Assembly (NCBI RefSeq): GCF_017051705.1
Contig: NZ_JAFIDJ010000001.1
Location: 2,480,745 to 2,544,744 of the forward strand
Length of the DNA: 64,000 nucleotides
Direction of reading: 5' to 3'
From: Algoriphagus lutimaris
Lineage (GTDB): Bacteria > Bacteroidota > Bacteroidia > Cytophagales > Cyclobacteriaceae
The notes under the pieces were generated by a model, which was not told where the DNA came from, did no database searches, and saw only the letters and a list, made by a program, of their open reading frames with translations. A program made the position numbers and the translations under genes. Shown in pieces: positions 50,852 to 60,679 of the stretch. The stretch's first letter is position 1. Each line of letters starts with the position of its first letter.

Positions 50852-51265
50852 ATGACAAAGTTGATTACAAGAATTGTACTTTCATTTTGCATCCTACTTT
50901 CAAGCGGGTATAGTCAACTATACGCCCATGAAATGGAGGAGGGTCATCAGTATGTTCAGGAAGAAAATTTTTCGGGGTTAGAAAATTCTCACATAGCCCA
51001 AAGCAACTCCGACCAAGTCCCAATCATTCAAACTCACGAGTCCGGTAAAATCAAGTTAGATCCTACTGAAATCGAGGAGGAAGATGACATCCTTTTTTCA
51101 TTTAAAAAGTATGTAGAAAACAGCAATTACTTTATTGCTATTTTTTGCACCCTAATTCTCGGATTTTTATTCCGGTTTATTCAAAGACGCTTATTCCTTA
51201 GTAAGCATTTCTACCATATATCGTCCTATAGGGTGCACCTCATCAACCAGGTGTTTACTATATGA
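50852..51265 (+). CDS. Small membrane-anchored protein upstream of the RND operon
   Basis: 137 residues. Signal peptide (VLSFCILLSSGYSQLYAH), a His/Glu-rich mature segment (HEMEEGHQYVQEEN, PTEIEEEDDILFS), then one transmembrane helix (NYFIAIFCTLILGFLFRFI, about residues 95-113) and a basic tail (RRLFLSKHFYH). I do not recognise a family. The acidic, His-containing periplasmic part and the position 153 bases before an RND efflux operon suggest a small accessory or metal-related protein, but this is only context. Confidence 0.6.
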   Translation: MTKLITRIVLSFCILLSSGYSQLYAHEMEEGHQYVQEENFSGLENSHIAQSNSDQVPIIQTHESGKIKLDPTEIEEEDDILFSFKKYVENSNYFIAIFCTLILGFLFRFIQRRLFLSKHFYHISSYRVHLINQVFTI

Positions 51266-51418
51266 TACTACTTTTTAAGTAGGCTATATAATCCATAGCT
51301 CTTCTTACCCTACCCTTCTTGTGTTGCTTCAATTTCCAAAATGAAGGACGCAATCCCGTGTATCAATTCTTTACACGTTTCTAAAATTCAAGAATAAATA
51401 CCGTTTAACATCTATTTT

Positions 51419-52507
51419 ATGAAATCGAGAATTATCATGCTCGCAGGCTTGTGTGCATTACTATTCCATACAGGCTGTAACTCTCACGGAGAGGAGCACC
51501 ATGAAGCAGAAACCACCTTTCAGGTAACCAGTCCATTACCCATGGACACAACTATCACCAAGCAATATGTGTCTCAGGTCCATGCGATCCAGCACATTGA
51601 GCTTAGAGCCCTAGAAAGAGGCTACTTACAAAAAATCTATGTAGATGAAGGTCAGTTCGTTAAAAAAGGCACCTTGCTTTTCAAAATCATGCCGAATGTC
51701 TACGAGGCAGAGCTAGCAAGAGCAAAAGCAGAAGCTGAATTTGCGAGAATTGAATATGAAAACACCAAATCTTTGGCAGATAGAAATATTGTTGCACCCA
51801 ATGAATTGGCCATGGCCAAAGCAAAAGTTGACAAAGCCAATGCCGAACGACTATTGGCAGAAACCCATTTACAGTTTACTGAAATCAGAGCTCCTTTTGA
51901 CGGAATTATTGACAAGTTCCTGGTAAGGGAAGGTAGTCTGCTAGAAGAAGGAGAGTTATTGACCAACTTCTCTGACAACAGTAAAATGTGGATTTATTAC
52001 AACGTGCCTGAAGCGGAATACCTAGATTATAAAGCTCAGGTCAAATCCAATGAAAAAGTGCAAGTGGCCTTCCAAATGGCCAATCACAAAATGTTTGAAT
52101 ACCCAGGAGTAGTGGAAACTATTGAAGCGGATTTCAACAATGAAACTGGTAACATCGCTTTTAGAGCGACTTTTCCGAATCCTGATGCTTTGTTAAGACA
52201 TGGGGAAACTGGAAACATCCAAATGACAATCCCTCTCGAAAATACCTTATTAATCCCTCAAAAGGCAACCTTCGAAGTGTTGGATAAGAAGTATGTATTT
52301 GTCATTGATGAAGATCATGTAATCCACTCTAGAGAAATCGAAATCTCTGCAGAGTTACCACACATTTACGCAGTAGTAGGAGGATTAGAGCCTACAGATA
52401 AAATACTATTGGAAGGTCTTCGACTAGTAAAAGAAAACGAAGAAATCCAGTATGATTTTCTAGAGCCGAAATCAGTGATTTCGAGTCTGGATCTGTATGC
52501 CGAGTAA
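51419..52507 (+). CDS. RND efflux periplasmic adaptor lipoprotein
   Basis: 362 residues of the HlyD/AcrA membrane-fusion family. Lipoprotein signal MLAGLCALLFHTGC. Barrel-sandwich (lipoyl) halves LRALERGYLQKIYVDEGQFVKKGTLLFKI and TEIRAPFDGIIDKFLVREGS flank a helical hairpin with heptads (EAELARAKAEAEFARIEYENTKSL); beta-barrel and membrane-proximal domains follow. It links the inner-membrane pump and outer-membrane channel encoded next. The adaptor-pump gap is 24 bases. Confidence 0.93.
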   Translation: MKSRIIMLAGLCALLFHTGCNSHGEEHHEAETTFQVTSPLPMDTTITKQYVSQVHAIQHIELRALERGYLQKIYVDEGQFVKKGTLLFKIMPNVYEAELARAKAEAEFARIEYENTKSLADRNIVAPNELAMAKAKVDKANAERLLAETHLQFTEIRAPFDGIIDKFLVREGSLLEEGELLTNFSDNSKMWIYYNVPEAEYLDYKAQVKSNEKVQVAFQMANHKMFEYPGVVETIEADFNNETGNIAFRATFPNPDALLRHGETGNIQMTIPLENTLLIPQKATFEVLDKKYVFVIDEDHVIHSREIEISAELPHIYAVVGGLEPTDKILLEGLRLVKENEEIQYDFLEPKSVISSLDLYAE

Positions 52508-52531
52508 TTCCAATCCTAAAACAACAAACTG

Positions 52532-55500
52532 ATGTTTACAAAATTCATAAAAAGACCAGTTTTAGCGATTGTAATCTCCATTATCATTGTGTTTGTAGGT
52601 TCTCTGGCCATGAAGCAGATGCCTATTTCCCAGTTTCCGGAAATCGCTCCAACAACGGTAAGTATATTTATCGCCTATCCAGGTTCCAGTGCCGACGTGC
52701 TGGTAAAGTCCACGCTTATTACGCTTGAAAACTCCATCAACGGGGTACAAGGTATGCGATACATGGCCACAGATGCAACTAGTGCGGGTGAGGCAACCAT
52801 TAACGTAATCTTCGAACCAGGCACCGACCCCAATCAGGCCGTCATACGAGTCAAGACCAGAGTGGATCAGGTTATGCCTCTCTTACCAGAATTGGTACAA
52901 AGAGAAGGTGTGATTATCACCCCTATCCAGCCAAGTATGTTGATGTACGTCAACCTTTTCTCGACGAGTGAAAGCATGGATGAAAAATTCTTGTACAACT
53001 ATGCAAACGTGAATATGATTCCGGAAATCAACCGGATCAAAGGGGTAGCAAGGTCTCAAATTTTGGGCAGTAGAACTTATGCCATGCGGGTATGGTTAAA
53101 TCCAGACCGTATGCGTGCCTACAACCTTTCTGTAGAAGATGTCATGGAAGCGATGCAAGAGCAAAGTATCGTAGGACGCCCCGGAAGAATCGGTCAAAGT
53201 TCCGGTATCGCAGCCCAGTCTCTTGAATATGTTTTGACCTACAAGGGTCGTTTCAATACCTCTGAACAATACGATAACATCATCATCCGGGCAAATCCTG
53301 ATGGTGAAAGCATCAAACTCAAAGACATCGCTAGAACTGAGTTAGGAAGTGAATTCTTTGATATTTATTCCAACCTAGACGGTCATCCTTCCGCGGCTAT
53401 TGTATTGAAGCAAAACTATGGTAGTAATGCTAGTGATGTAATCGCTGAAGTGAAAGCAAGACTGGAAGTCATGAAAGAATCCTTCCCTCCAGGAATGGAT
53501 TATCAAATCAGTTATGACGTTTCTCAATTCCTAGATGCATCTATCGAACAGGTAGTTCATACATTACGCGACGCATTCATTCTCGTAGCCCTCGTTGTAT
53601 TTATTTTCTTAGGGGATTGGAGGTCTACTTTAATTCCTATTCTAGCTGTACCGGTTTCGCTTGTTGGAGCTTTCTTTGTGATCCAATTCTTTGGTCTCTC
53701 GATCAATTTGGTCACTTTATTTGCACTGGTGTTGGCGATAGGAATTGTGGTCGATGATGCGATCGTAGTGGTGGAAGCTGTCCACGCCAAAATGGAGGAT
53801 TTCCCACACCTGACTCCATACCAAGCGGTAAAAAGAGTATTGGGAGAAATCAGTGGAGCCATCATCGCCATTACAGCGGTTATGGTTTCAGTATTCCTTC
53901 CTATATCCTTCATGTCTGGTCCAGTAGGCACCTTCTATCGACAGTTCTCTATCACTATGGCTAGTTCCATTGTGATTTCAGCGGTCATAGCCTTGACCTT
54001 GACTCCTGTACTTTGCGCCATGTTGCTCAAAAATCACCATGGACATGAAAGAAAGCAGAACTTCCTGACCAAATCACTGGATAGCTTTAACAGCGTTTTC
54101 GATAAGCTGACAGGTAAATATGTTGGACTATTGAAATCCATGGTGAGTAGAAGGTGGTTAACCTTTGGAATCCTTCTACTATTCGGAGCTGGAATTTTCT
54201 TCGAAAACCAGATTCTTCCAGCAGGATTTATTCCTAGTGAAGACCAGGGAACCATCTATGCAATTATCCAGACACCTCCAGGAGCAACTTTGGAAAGAAC
54301 CAATCAGGTTTCCCAAAAGCTTCAAAAGATTTGCGAGGAAATTGATGGAGTGGAATCTGTTTCTTCATTGGCAGGATACGAGATCATGACTGAGGGCCGT
54401 GGATCCAACGCTGGTACTTGTTTGATCAACTTGAAGCCTTGGGGTGAGCGTAAGCACACGGTGAAAGAAATCATGGAAGAACTAGAAGAAGAATCTAAGG
54501 GGCTTGGAGCAATTGTAGAGTTCTTCGAACCACCAGCAATTCCGGGTTTCGGTTCATCTGGCGGTTTCTCCATGAGATTATTGGATCAAACTACCAATAC
54601 AGATTATCAGGAGTTTGATAAGATCAACAAAGACTTCATGGATCACCTTAGAGAACGTAAAGAGATCACTGGTCTATTTACTTTCTTCGCGGCCAACTAT
54701 CCACAATATGAACTGGAGATAGACAATAATAAAGCCATGCAGAAAGGGGTATCCATTGGTAAGGCCATGGAGAACTTAAACATTCTGATTGGAAGTACCT
54801 ATGAACAAGGTTTTATCCGATTTGGCCGATTCTTCAAAGTCTATGTGCAATCTGATCCAAGTTTCAGACGATTACCTTCTGATGTTCTGAATCTCTTTGT
54901 TAAAAATGAAGCGGGCGAAATGGTGCCTTATTCTGCCTTCATGACGATGAAGAAAACACAAGGTCCTAATGAGGTTACCCGTTTCAACATGTATAACTCT
55001 GCGGCAATCAGAGGTCTTCCGGCTCCAGGCTATACTACGGCTGATGCCATTCAAGCCATTCGTGAAGTGGCCACTGAAACATTACCGAGAGGATATGATA
55101 TTGCATGGGAAGGCTTGTCTTATGATGAAGCTAGCAGAGGTAATGAAGCACTCTATGTATTTATCATCGTTTTGGTGTTCGTTTACTTCGTGTTAGCAGC
55201 ACAATACGAAAGCTTTATCATTCCACTTGCGGTAGTCTTCTCTTTACCTGTCGGGGTTTTTGGATCCTTCTTCTTGCTGAAGATGATGGGACTTGACAAT
55301 GATATTTATGCCCAGATTGGTTTGATCATGTTAGTGGGGCTGTTGGGTAAAAACGCGGTATTGATTGTGGAATTTGCTGTACAAAAGAGACAGGAAGGTG
55401 CGACCATCCTTGCGGCAGCAATAGAAGGTGCTAAGGTTCGATTTAGACCTATCCTCATGACTTCCTTTGCCTTTATTGCTGGATTGGTTCCATTGATACT

Positions 55501-55699
55501 AGCAACCGGAGCAGGTGCAATTGGAAACAGAACCATCGGTGCTTCTGCCATGGGAGGAATGCTATTCGGTACCATATTCGGGGTAATCATTGTCCCTGGC
55601 CTTTATTACATTTTCGGGTCTTTAGCAGATGGCCGTCATTTAATTAAGAATGAAGACGAAAGTCCATTATCCGAACAAACTCACCACAAACATGCTTAA
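52532..55699 (+). CDS. RND efflux pump permease (HAE1/AcrB type)
   Basis: 1055 residues, full length. N-terminal TM1 (RPVLAIVISIIIVFVGSLAMKQMPISQFPEIAPTTVSI), two large periplasmic loops, and twelve TM helices. Proton-relay aspartates are seen in GIVVDDAIVVVEAV (TM4); the HAE1-type GLVGKNAVLIVEFA motif appears as GLLGKNAVLIVEFAV. It exports drugs, detergents or similar amphiphiles, driven by protons; substrate unknown. The last three codons overlap the start of the outer-membrane channel gene by eight bases. Confidence 0.95.
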   Translation: MFTKFIKRPVLAIVISIIIVFVGSLAMKQMPISQFPEIAPTTVSIFIAYPGSSADVLVKSTLITLENSINGVQGMRYMATDATSAGEATINVIFEPGTDPNQAVIRVKTRVDQVMPLLPELVQREGVIITPIQPSMLMYVNLFSTSESMDEKFLYNYANVNMIPEINRIKGVARSQILGSRTYAMRVWLNPDRMRAYNLSVEDVMEAMQEQSIVGRPGRIGQSSGIAAQSLEYVLTYKGRFNTSEQYDNIIIRANPDGESIKLKDIARTELGSEFFDIYSNLDGHPSAAIVLKQNYGSNASDVIAEVKARLEVMKESFPPGMDYQISYDVSQFLDASIEQVVHTLRDAFILVALVVFIFLGDWRSTLIPILAVPVSLVGAFFVIQFFGLSINLVTLFALVLAIGIVVDDAIVVVEAVHAKMEDFPHLTPYQAVKRVLGEISGAIIAITAVMVSVFLPISFMSGPVGTFYRQFSITMASSIVISAVIALTLTPVLCAMLLKNHHGHERKQNFLTKSLDSFNSVFDKLTGKYVGLLKSMVSRRWLTFGILLLFGAGIFFENQILPAGFIPSEDQGTIYAIIQTPPGATLERTNQVSQKLQKICEEIDGVESVSSLAGYEIMTEGRGSNAGTCLINLKPWGERKHTVKEIMEELEEESKGLGAIVEFFEPPAIPGFGSSGGFSMRLLDQTTNTDYQEFDKINKDFMDHLRERKEITGLFTFFAANYPQYELEIDNNKAMQKGVSIGKAMENLNILIGSTYEQGFIRFGRFFKVYVQSDPSFRRLPSDVLNLFVKNEAGEMVPYSAFMTMKKTQGPNEVTRFNMYNSAAIRGLPAPGYTTADAIQAIREVATETLPRGYDIAWEGLSYDEASRGNEALYVFIIVLVFVYFVLAAQYESFIIPLAVVFSLPVGVFGSFFLLKMMGLDNDIYAQIGLIMLVGLLGKNAVLIVEFAVQKRQEGATILAAAIEGAKVRFRPILMTSFAFIAGLVPLILATGAGAIGNRTIGASAMGGMLFGTIFGVIIVPGLYYIFGSLADGRHLIKNEDESPLSEQTHHKHA

Positions 55700-57125
55700 A
55701 AAAATCCTTTATATAAGTCTTGGAGTAGCAAGCCTTTCCTTTGCGGTGACCTCTTGTAAGACTCCAGAATTGGCCGAAAAAGCCATAAATGATACAGTTC
55801 CAGAAAGCTTTAATGGCTCTCAGGACACCACGAATACCGCTACTTTGGATTGGAGAGAATATTTTTCCGATCCATACCTTCGAACACTGATTGATACGGC
55901 TCTGAGCAACAATCAGGAGTTGAATATTACCTTGCAAGAGATACAGATTGCTCAAAATGAAGTCCGTATCCGAAAGGGTGAAATTTTACCCTCTGTGAAT
56001 ATCGGAGTAGGTGCAGGTGTGGATAAAGTGGGTCGGTACACCAGTCAAGGCGCCAATGATGCCAATACTGAAATCAAACCTGGGGAAGAAATGCCAGATC
56101 CGTTGCAAGATTATGTGGTCGGTGCATTTGCTACCTGGGAAGTGGATATTTGGAAAAAGCTGAGAAATGCGAAAAAATCAGCCTTGACTCGATATCTAGG
56201 TAGTGTAGAGGGTAAAAATTTCATGGTTACCAACTTGATCGCTGAAATTGCCAATTCTTACTACGAACTACTGGCGTTGGATAATCAATTGGAGATTGTT
56301 CAACAGAACATCGAGATCCAAAACAATGCCTTGGAAATTGTCAAGTATCAGAAAAATGCTGCGAGAGTCACCGAACTCGCAGTAAAACGATTTGAAGCAC
56401 AAGTGCTAGACACCAAAAGTCTTCAATACGAAATTCAGCAGCAAATTATAGAAACTGAAAATCGGATCAATTTCTTGGTAGGTAGATTCCCTCAAAGAGT
56501 GGAAAGAGATCACCGTATATTCACGGACTTAGTCCCTGAAATGGTTCATTCAGGGATTCCTTCCCAGTTATTACAAAACAGACCGGATATCAGACAAGCA
56601 GAGCTTGAATTGACAGCATCGAAGATTGACATTCAAGTGGCCAAAGCAGACTTCTATCCTAAATTGGAGATTTCTGCTGGATTAGGTTTTAATGCATTCA
56701 ATCCCTCTTATTTATTCACTACTCCTCAATCCCTGATCTATTCGCTCGCGGGTGAGTTGGTAGCTCCATTGATCAATCGAAATGCGATCAAAGCCAGGTA
56801 CCTCACTGCCAATGCCATGCAGATTCAGGCGATTTATAATTACGAGCAAACGATTTTGAATGCATACATCGAAGTAGCAAATCAGCTTTCCAACATTAAC
56901 AACTTAGAAAAAACCTATGATTTGAAAACGCAACAAGTACTTGCATTGACTCAATCTGTAGATATTTCCAATGACCTGTTTAAATCAGCAAGAGCTGATT
57001 ACATGGAAGTGTTATTGACACAGAGAGATGCCTTAGAATCAAGATTTGATCTGATAGAAACTAAAATGAAACAAATGCATGCCAAAGTGAATATATATCA
57101 AGCACTTGGTGGCGGTTGGCACTAG
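55692..57125 (+). CDS. TolC/NodT-family outer-membrane efflux lipoprotein
   Basis: 477 residues from the ATG at 55692, chosen because MLKKILYISLGVASLSFAVTSC is a lipoprotein signal; an in-frame ATG at 55650 would hide it. Two OEP repeats (about 60-265 and 270-465) with long helices, including ELNITLQEIQIAQNEVRIRKGEILPSVNIG and LQNRPDIRQAELELTASKIDIQVAKADFYPKLEISAG, the usual NodT hallmark. It is the third gene of the RND operon, overlapping the pump gene by eight bases. Confidence 0.93.
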   Translation: MLKKILYISLGVASLSFAVTSCKTPELAEKAINDTVPESFNGSQDTTNTATLDWREYFSDPYLRTLIDTALSNNQELNITLQEIQIAQNEVRIRKGEILPSVNIGVGAGVDKVGRYTSQGANDANTEIKPGEEMPDPLQDYVVGAFATWEVDIWKKLRNAKKSALTRYLGSVEGKNFMVTNLIAEIANSYYELLALDNQLEIVQQNIEIQNNALEIVKYQKNAARVTELAVKRFEAQVLDTKSLQYEIQQQIIETENRINFLVGRFPQRVERDHRIFTDLVPEMVHSGIPSQLLQNRPDIRQAELELTASKIDIQVAKADFYPKLEISAGLGFNAFNPSYLFTTPQSLIYSLAGELVAPLINRNAIKARYLTANAMQIQAIYNYEQTILNAYIEVANQLSNINNLEKTYDLKTQQVLALTQSVDISNDLFKSARADYMEVLLTQRDALESRFDLIETKMKQMHAKVNIYQALGGGWH

Positions 57126-57185
57126 TTAAAGTTGAATAAAGGTTGAATTGCTATCCTTAATAGAGAGTATGGGATAGGCTTACAG

Positions 57186-57219
57186 AAAAGCCCCTCAGGA
57201 TGTTCCTAAGGGGCTTTCT
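57186..57219 (+). terminator. Terminator of the RND operon
   Basis: AAAGCCCC and GGGGCTTT pair around a short inner TCAGGA/TTCCTAA stem, followed by CTTTT. The reverse strand (AAAGCCCC...GGGGCTTTTC) could also serve the convergent ABC exporter operon. Confidence 0.8.
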
Positions 57220-57239
57220 TTTAGGACATGTATTCTAAA

Positions 57240-57935
57240 TCAACCTGTGAAATACGCTTTTAATTCAGACATCATCGCTGATTTATCCCTCAGATCATTG
57301 ATGATTTTTCCCTTTTCCAACAAGACGATGCGATCGCAAATTTCCGTCACATGGTTCAAATCATGACTGGAAATCAGGAATGTCACTTGAGAGTTTTCCT
57401 TTTCCTGAAGCACCAATTTCTTTAATCGGATTTGCGAACTCGGGTCCAGGTTTTCAAAGGGTTCATCCAAAAACACATATTGAGGATTTCCCATCAAAGC
57501 AGCAGCTATTCCTACCTTCTTCAAATTTCCTTTGGACAAATCCCGGATGTATTTCTTTTTTCCAATGATTTCTTCATTAAACAGATCCGTGAATTTGGCT
57601 AAGTGGTTTTGGAGATCGACCTCCGACATTCCATAAATTTTTCTTAGCGTCTCAAAGTATTCATCTGGAGTTAGGTAGGCCATAAGCGTATGCTCATCTA
57701 AATAGGCACCTGTCAAACTTTTCCAAGCTTCACTTTTGCTCACATCCTCTTCGTCAATCGTCACATTTCCTGTAGTGGCCCGAACCAGGTCCAGCATGAT
57801 CCTAAACAAGGTAGTTTTTCCGGCTCCATTATTACCTACCAATCCAAAGCATTCCGACTTAGGAATTTCTAAACTTGGAACATCCAGGACAACCGCTTCT
57901 TTATATTGTTTTTTAAGGTCTTTTACTTGAATCAT
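57240..57935 (-). CDS. ABC exporter ATP-binding protein
   Basis: 231 residues: Walker A FGLVGNNGAGKTTLFRIML, a Q-loop, signature DLSKGNLKKVGIAAAL, Walker B YVFLDEPFENLDP, and H-loop LISSHDLNHVTEIC. The signature LSKGN instead of LSGGQ is seen in the ABC-2 export subgroup. Its ATG overlaps the stop of the permease gene by four bases, so the two form one transporter. Confidence 0.93.
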   Translation of the reverse strand: MIQVKDLKKQYKEAVVLDVPSLEIPKSECFGLVGNNGAGKTTLFRIMLDLVRATTGNVTIDEEDVSKSEAWKSLTGAYLDEHTLMAYLTPDEYFETLRKIYGMSEVDLQNHLAKFTDLFNEEIIGKKKYIRDLSKGNLKKVGIAAALMGNPQYVFLDEPFENLDPSSQIRLKKLVLQEKENSQVTFLISSHDLNHVTEICDRIVLLEKGKIINDLRDKSAMMSELKAYFTG

Positions 57936-59422
57936 AACTCTTGACGGAATGAAGATGAAATCTCGTATCTATTGGAAAGCACTCGATTAATATTGATTTG
58001 GGATAATTTTTTAAATGAAAGAATTCCAATGATTCCAATGGTAGCCAGGGCAGCTAGGCCTGCATATTCATTGACCCACAAAGCAAAAGGCAGATATACT
58101 GCGTATGGTGCTAACATCATAGGTATGACCATCAAAAACTGAGCAGCTCCCATTCCTTCGTAATTGAACATGGCTCCTTTATTTAAATCCATTGGTTTGG
58201 GTTTCCACAAGGCTAAATAGACAATTAAATGAATCAACACTCCTGCATTGAAAAGCCATGTAGCCAAATGGATCAGTAAAAACTTCCAACCAAAATACAC
58301 ATAGGGCACTGACAACAAGAAACTAAGGCAAGATACGGCGATGAGCAACAAATACTTGCCTCGGATCAGAGCCGCTATTCCATCCTCTTGATTGACGAAA
58401 AAATCAAAATTTCCCGAGTTCCAGCTTAAAAACAACTGTCCGTATTGAATCATAAATATCCCTGTGATAAATATTCCCACAAAAATAAAAATGAAGCTAA
58501 AGCCTCCGCCCTCTGTCTGATATTGGGGATTATCATAGAAAATCATTCCGTACAGCAAAAAGAAAGCACTGAGCATTAAAAATGTCCTACTCTTCTTATG
58601 ACGAATAATTAATTTCCATTCAAGATTTGCCATCTCCCCTGCCAAGCCAAACCTTGAAAAGAAACCAAAGCTTTTATTGGCGAATTTAACTTCCTCCTCT
58701 TTGGATAAATCTTCTAGGTAAGCATTGTTTAGATAAAATTTATAGGCTATGTAATAGAGCCACACACATAAGATGGTAGTAATTAGCAATGGAACCACAC
58801 TCGTAAGTGACCAAGTGAAAAATGGCGACACCATATCCCCAAGGTTAAACCACCCCATATAGGTGGAGCCTGCACCAAGTAATAAAACAGCGAAGACTAT
58901 AAATACTCCTATCAGGCTATCTTCAAAACGCTGCTTAAACCAAAGCATAAACCAATGAAGCGACCAACTGATCATCAAGATATTACCGATCCAGAAAATT
59001 AAAGAAGCCATCCCCATAGTTGGCAAAATCACCTGAATCCCAAATGGCAGAAATAGTAATAAAGCGATCACACTGATAGGTGAAATAAATGATCTCACCA
59101 GTAGCATGTGTATAATCTTCCTTTTACCTATGGGCAAATGTAAGAGGCTTTCTAGTTCGATTACTGGGAGATTTTGCAGGAAATAACGATACATAAACTC
59201 CGTCAAAAAGAAAAAGATCAGCCCTGAACAAAGTACCTCTAATGGATCTTGTCCTTCTGCTAATACTCCAAGGATTCTTTGTAAGAAAATCCCTGCCATC
59301 AATATGTAACTGAGTAAGAGTAACGCCAGAAAAGCCAGAAATATGGTGATCAATAAACTCTTGGCAAAAGAGGTAGATCGAACACTCTTTAAGAATTGTA
59401 GCCTAATTAATTCAAAAATCAT
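57932..59422 (-). CDS. DUF5687 family ABC-2 type permease
   Basis: 496 residues with about twelve hydrophobic segments (for example LLITIFLAFLALLLLSYILM, ISVIALLLFLPFGIQVIL, VPLLITTILCVWLYYIAYKFYL, FIFIFVGIFITGIFMIQYGQLF). It matches the Bacteroidota-specific DUF5687 membrane family, found beside ABC ATPases as here. It is the membrane part of an exporter of unknown substrate, translationally coupled to the ATPase by a four-base overlap. Confidence 0.85.
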   Translation of the reverse strand: MIFELIRLQFLKSVRSTSFAKSLLITIFLAFLALLLLSYILMAGIFLQRILGVLAEGQDPLEVLCSGLIFFFLTEFMYRYFLQNLPVIELESLLHLPIGKRKIIHMLLVRSFISPISVIALLLFLPFGIQVILPTMGMASLIFWIGNILMISWSLHWFMLWFKQRFEDSLIGVFIVFAVLLLGAGSTYMGWFNLGDMVSPFFTWSLTSVVPLLITTILCVWLYYIAYKFYLNNAYLEDLSKEEEVKFANKSFGFFSRFGLAGEMANLEWKLIIRHKKSRTFLMLSAFFLLYGMIFYDNPQYQTEGGGFSFIFIFVGIFITGIFMIQYGQLFLSWNSGNFDFFVNQEDGIAALIRGKYLLLIAVSCLSFLLSVPYVYFGWKFLLIHLATWLFNAGVLIHLIVYLALWKPKPMDLNKGAMFNYEGMGAAQFLMVIPMMLAPYAVYLPFALWVNEYAGLAALATIGIIGILSFKKLSQININRVLSNRYEISSSFRQEL

Positions 59423-59514
59423 TTAAATGGTAGTTGGTAATTCTTTCTAAATTTGTTTCAAAATAATCAATCAACATAAATTTTTGTTGTTTGAATAAAA
59501 AATATAGTTAATTG

Positions 59515-60243
59515 ATGGAATTACTTAAAGAGTTAGGTTTTTTTGAAACTGTAGAGGCAAGAAGGTCGGTGAGAATTTTTGATCAAGAAAGCCCATTCGA
59601 TCACCAAATAGTCAAAAAATGCTTGGAAGCAGCTATCCTCTCTCCAAACAGCTCCAATCTACAACTCTATCAATTTATCCGTATCCCGGAATCCTCTTCC
59701 CTTAAAACTCCACTAGCCAACCTATGCATGCGCCAAAAGGCAGCAGTCACTGCCAGAGAGTTAGTCGTAGTGGTAACCCGCAGAGACTTATGGAAATCAA
59801 GAGCTGTGGCCAATTACAATTACATCAAAACCACGGTTCAAAACCAATCTGAAAAGAAACAAAAACAGGCATTGAGTTATTATGGAAACTTGATCCCCAA
59901 ATTATATGCCCGCTACCCTGGCTGGACAATGATCAAAAAAATTATTGCTTGGTGGGTAGGTTTAAGGAGACCGATGGTCCGTGAAGTCAGCGAAACTGAT
60001 GTACGAATCTCTGTTCATAAATCCGCTGCTTTGGCCTCCATGACTTTTATGCTGGGAATGAAAGCCTCCGGCTATGACACTTGCCCGATGGAAGGCTATG
60101 ACTCCAAACGAGTATCGAATCTTCTAAACCTTCCCAAAGGATCCGAAATCTGCATGATTATCGGCTGCGGCAAAGGACTTCCAGAAGGAGTTTATGGGGA
60201 AAGATTTCGGGTTGAATCGGAACTACTGATTTCAGAGTGGTGA
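59515..60243 (+). CDS. Nitroreductase family protein
   Basis: 242 residues from the ATG at 59515; a TTG directly upstream at 59512 is less likely. FMN-binding fold: VEARRSVRIFDQE (the RRSxR start motif), AAILSPNSSNLQLYQF and the C-terminal MLGMKASGYDTCPMEGYDSKRVSNLLNLPKGSEICMIIGCGKG. Members reduce nitro groups, quinones or flavins with NAD(P)H; the substrate is unknown. It is divergent from the ABC exporter and monocistronic. Confidence 0.88.
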   Translation: MELLKELGFFETVEARRSVRIFDQESPFDHQIVKKCLEAAILSPNSSNLQLYQFIRIPESSSLKTPLANLCMRQKAAVTARELVVVVTRRDLWKSRAVANYNYIKTTVQNQSEKKQKQALSYYGNLIPKLYARYPGWTMIKKIIAWWVGLRRPMVREVSETDVRISVHKSAALASMTFMLGMKASGYDTCPMEGYDSKRVSNLLNLPKGSEICMIIGCGKGLPEGVYGERFRVESELLISEW

Positions 60244-60679
60244 TTAAAACACTACACGATCTAAGAGCATCACTCGCTCTACCGAAATCTCACCGAATCG
60301 GTCATTTGGTTAAATTATACCAAGCTTTACATAATTTTTTTTGTTTTTTTTTAAACCATTTTTTCTGTAATAGCTTTTATTTTTGCCGCTAGGTCAAGCA
60401 AAATTTTGCATTGGCTATTTGGTTTGAATTCAAAAAAAAGATTTTGAAATACAGTTTTATGTTCTTTTTTTGTCTAAACCCCAATTTATAATTAAAAAAA
60501 ATAAGCTAAATCTCCCTTAATTTTAGCTTCATTTATTCATAAAATACAGATCAACAGATACTTATATTATTTGTAAAAGGGCTTTGTATTAAATCGGAAG
60601 GACTAATGGAATAATTTATGCCGAAGGTGAAAGATCCTAGCTTAAATTTTACCCATATAGAATTACAATTTTACCCAAA
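60244..60679 (+). promoter_or_regulatory. AT-rich intergenic region with a -7 element
   Basis: 436 bases without a gene. TATTTTTG (60378-60385) is an exact TAnnTTTG and would give a leader of about 290 bases for the CHU_C protein gene. Long T-runs occur at 60335-60352. I see no riboswitch or small RNA signature. Confidence 0.4.
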
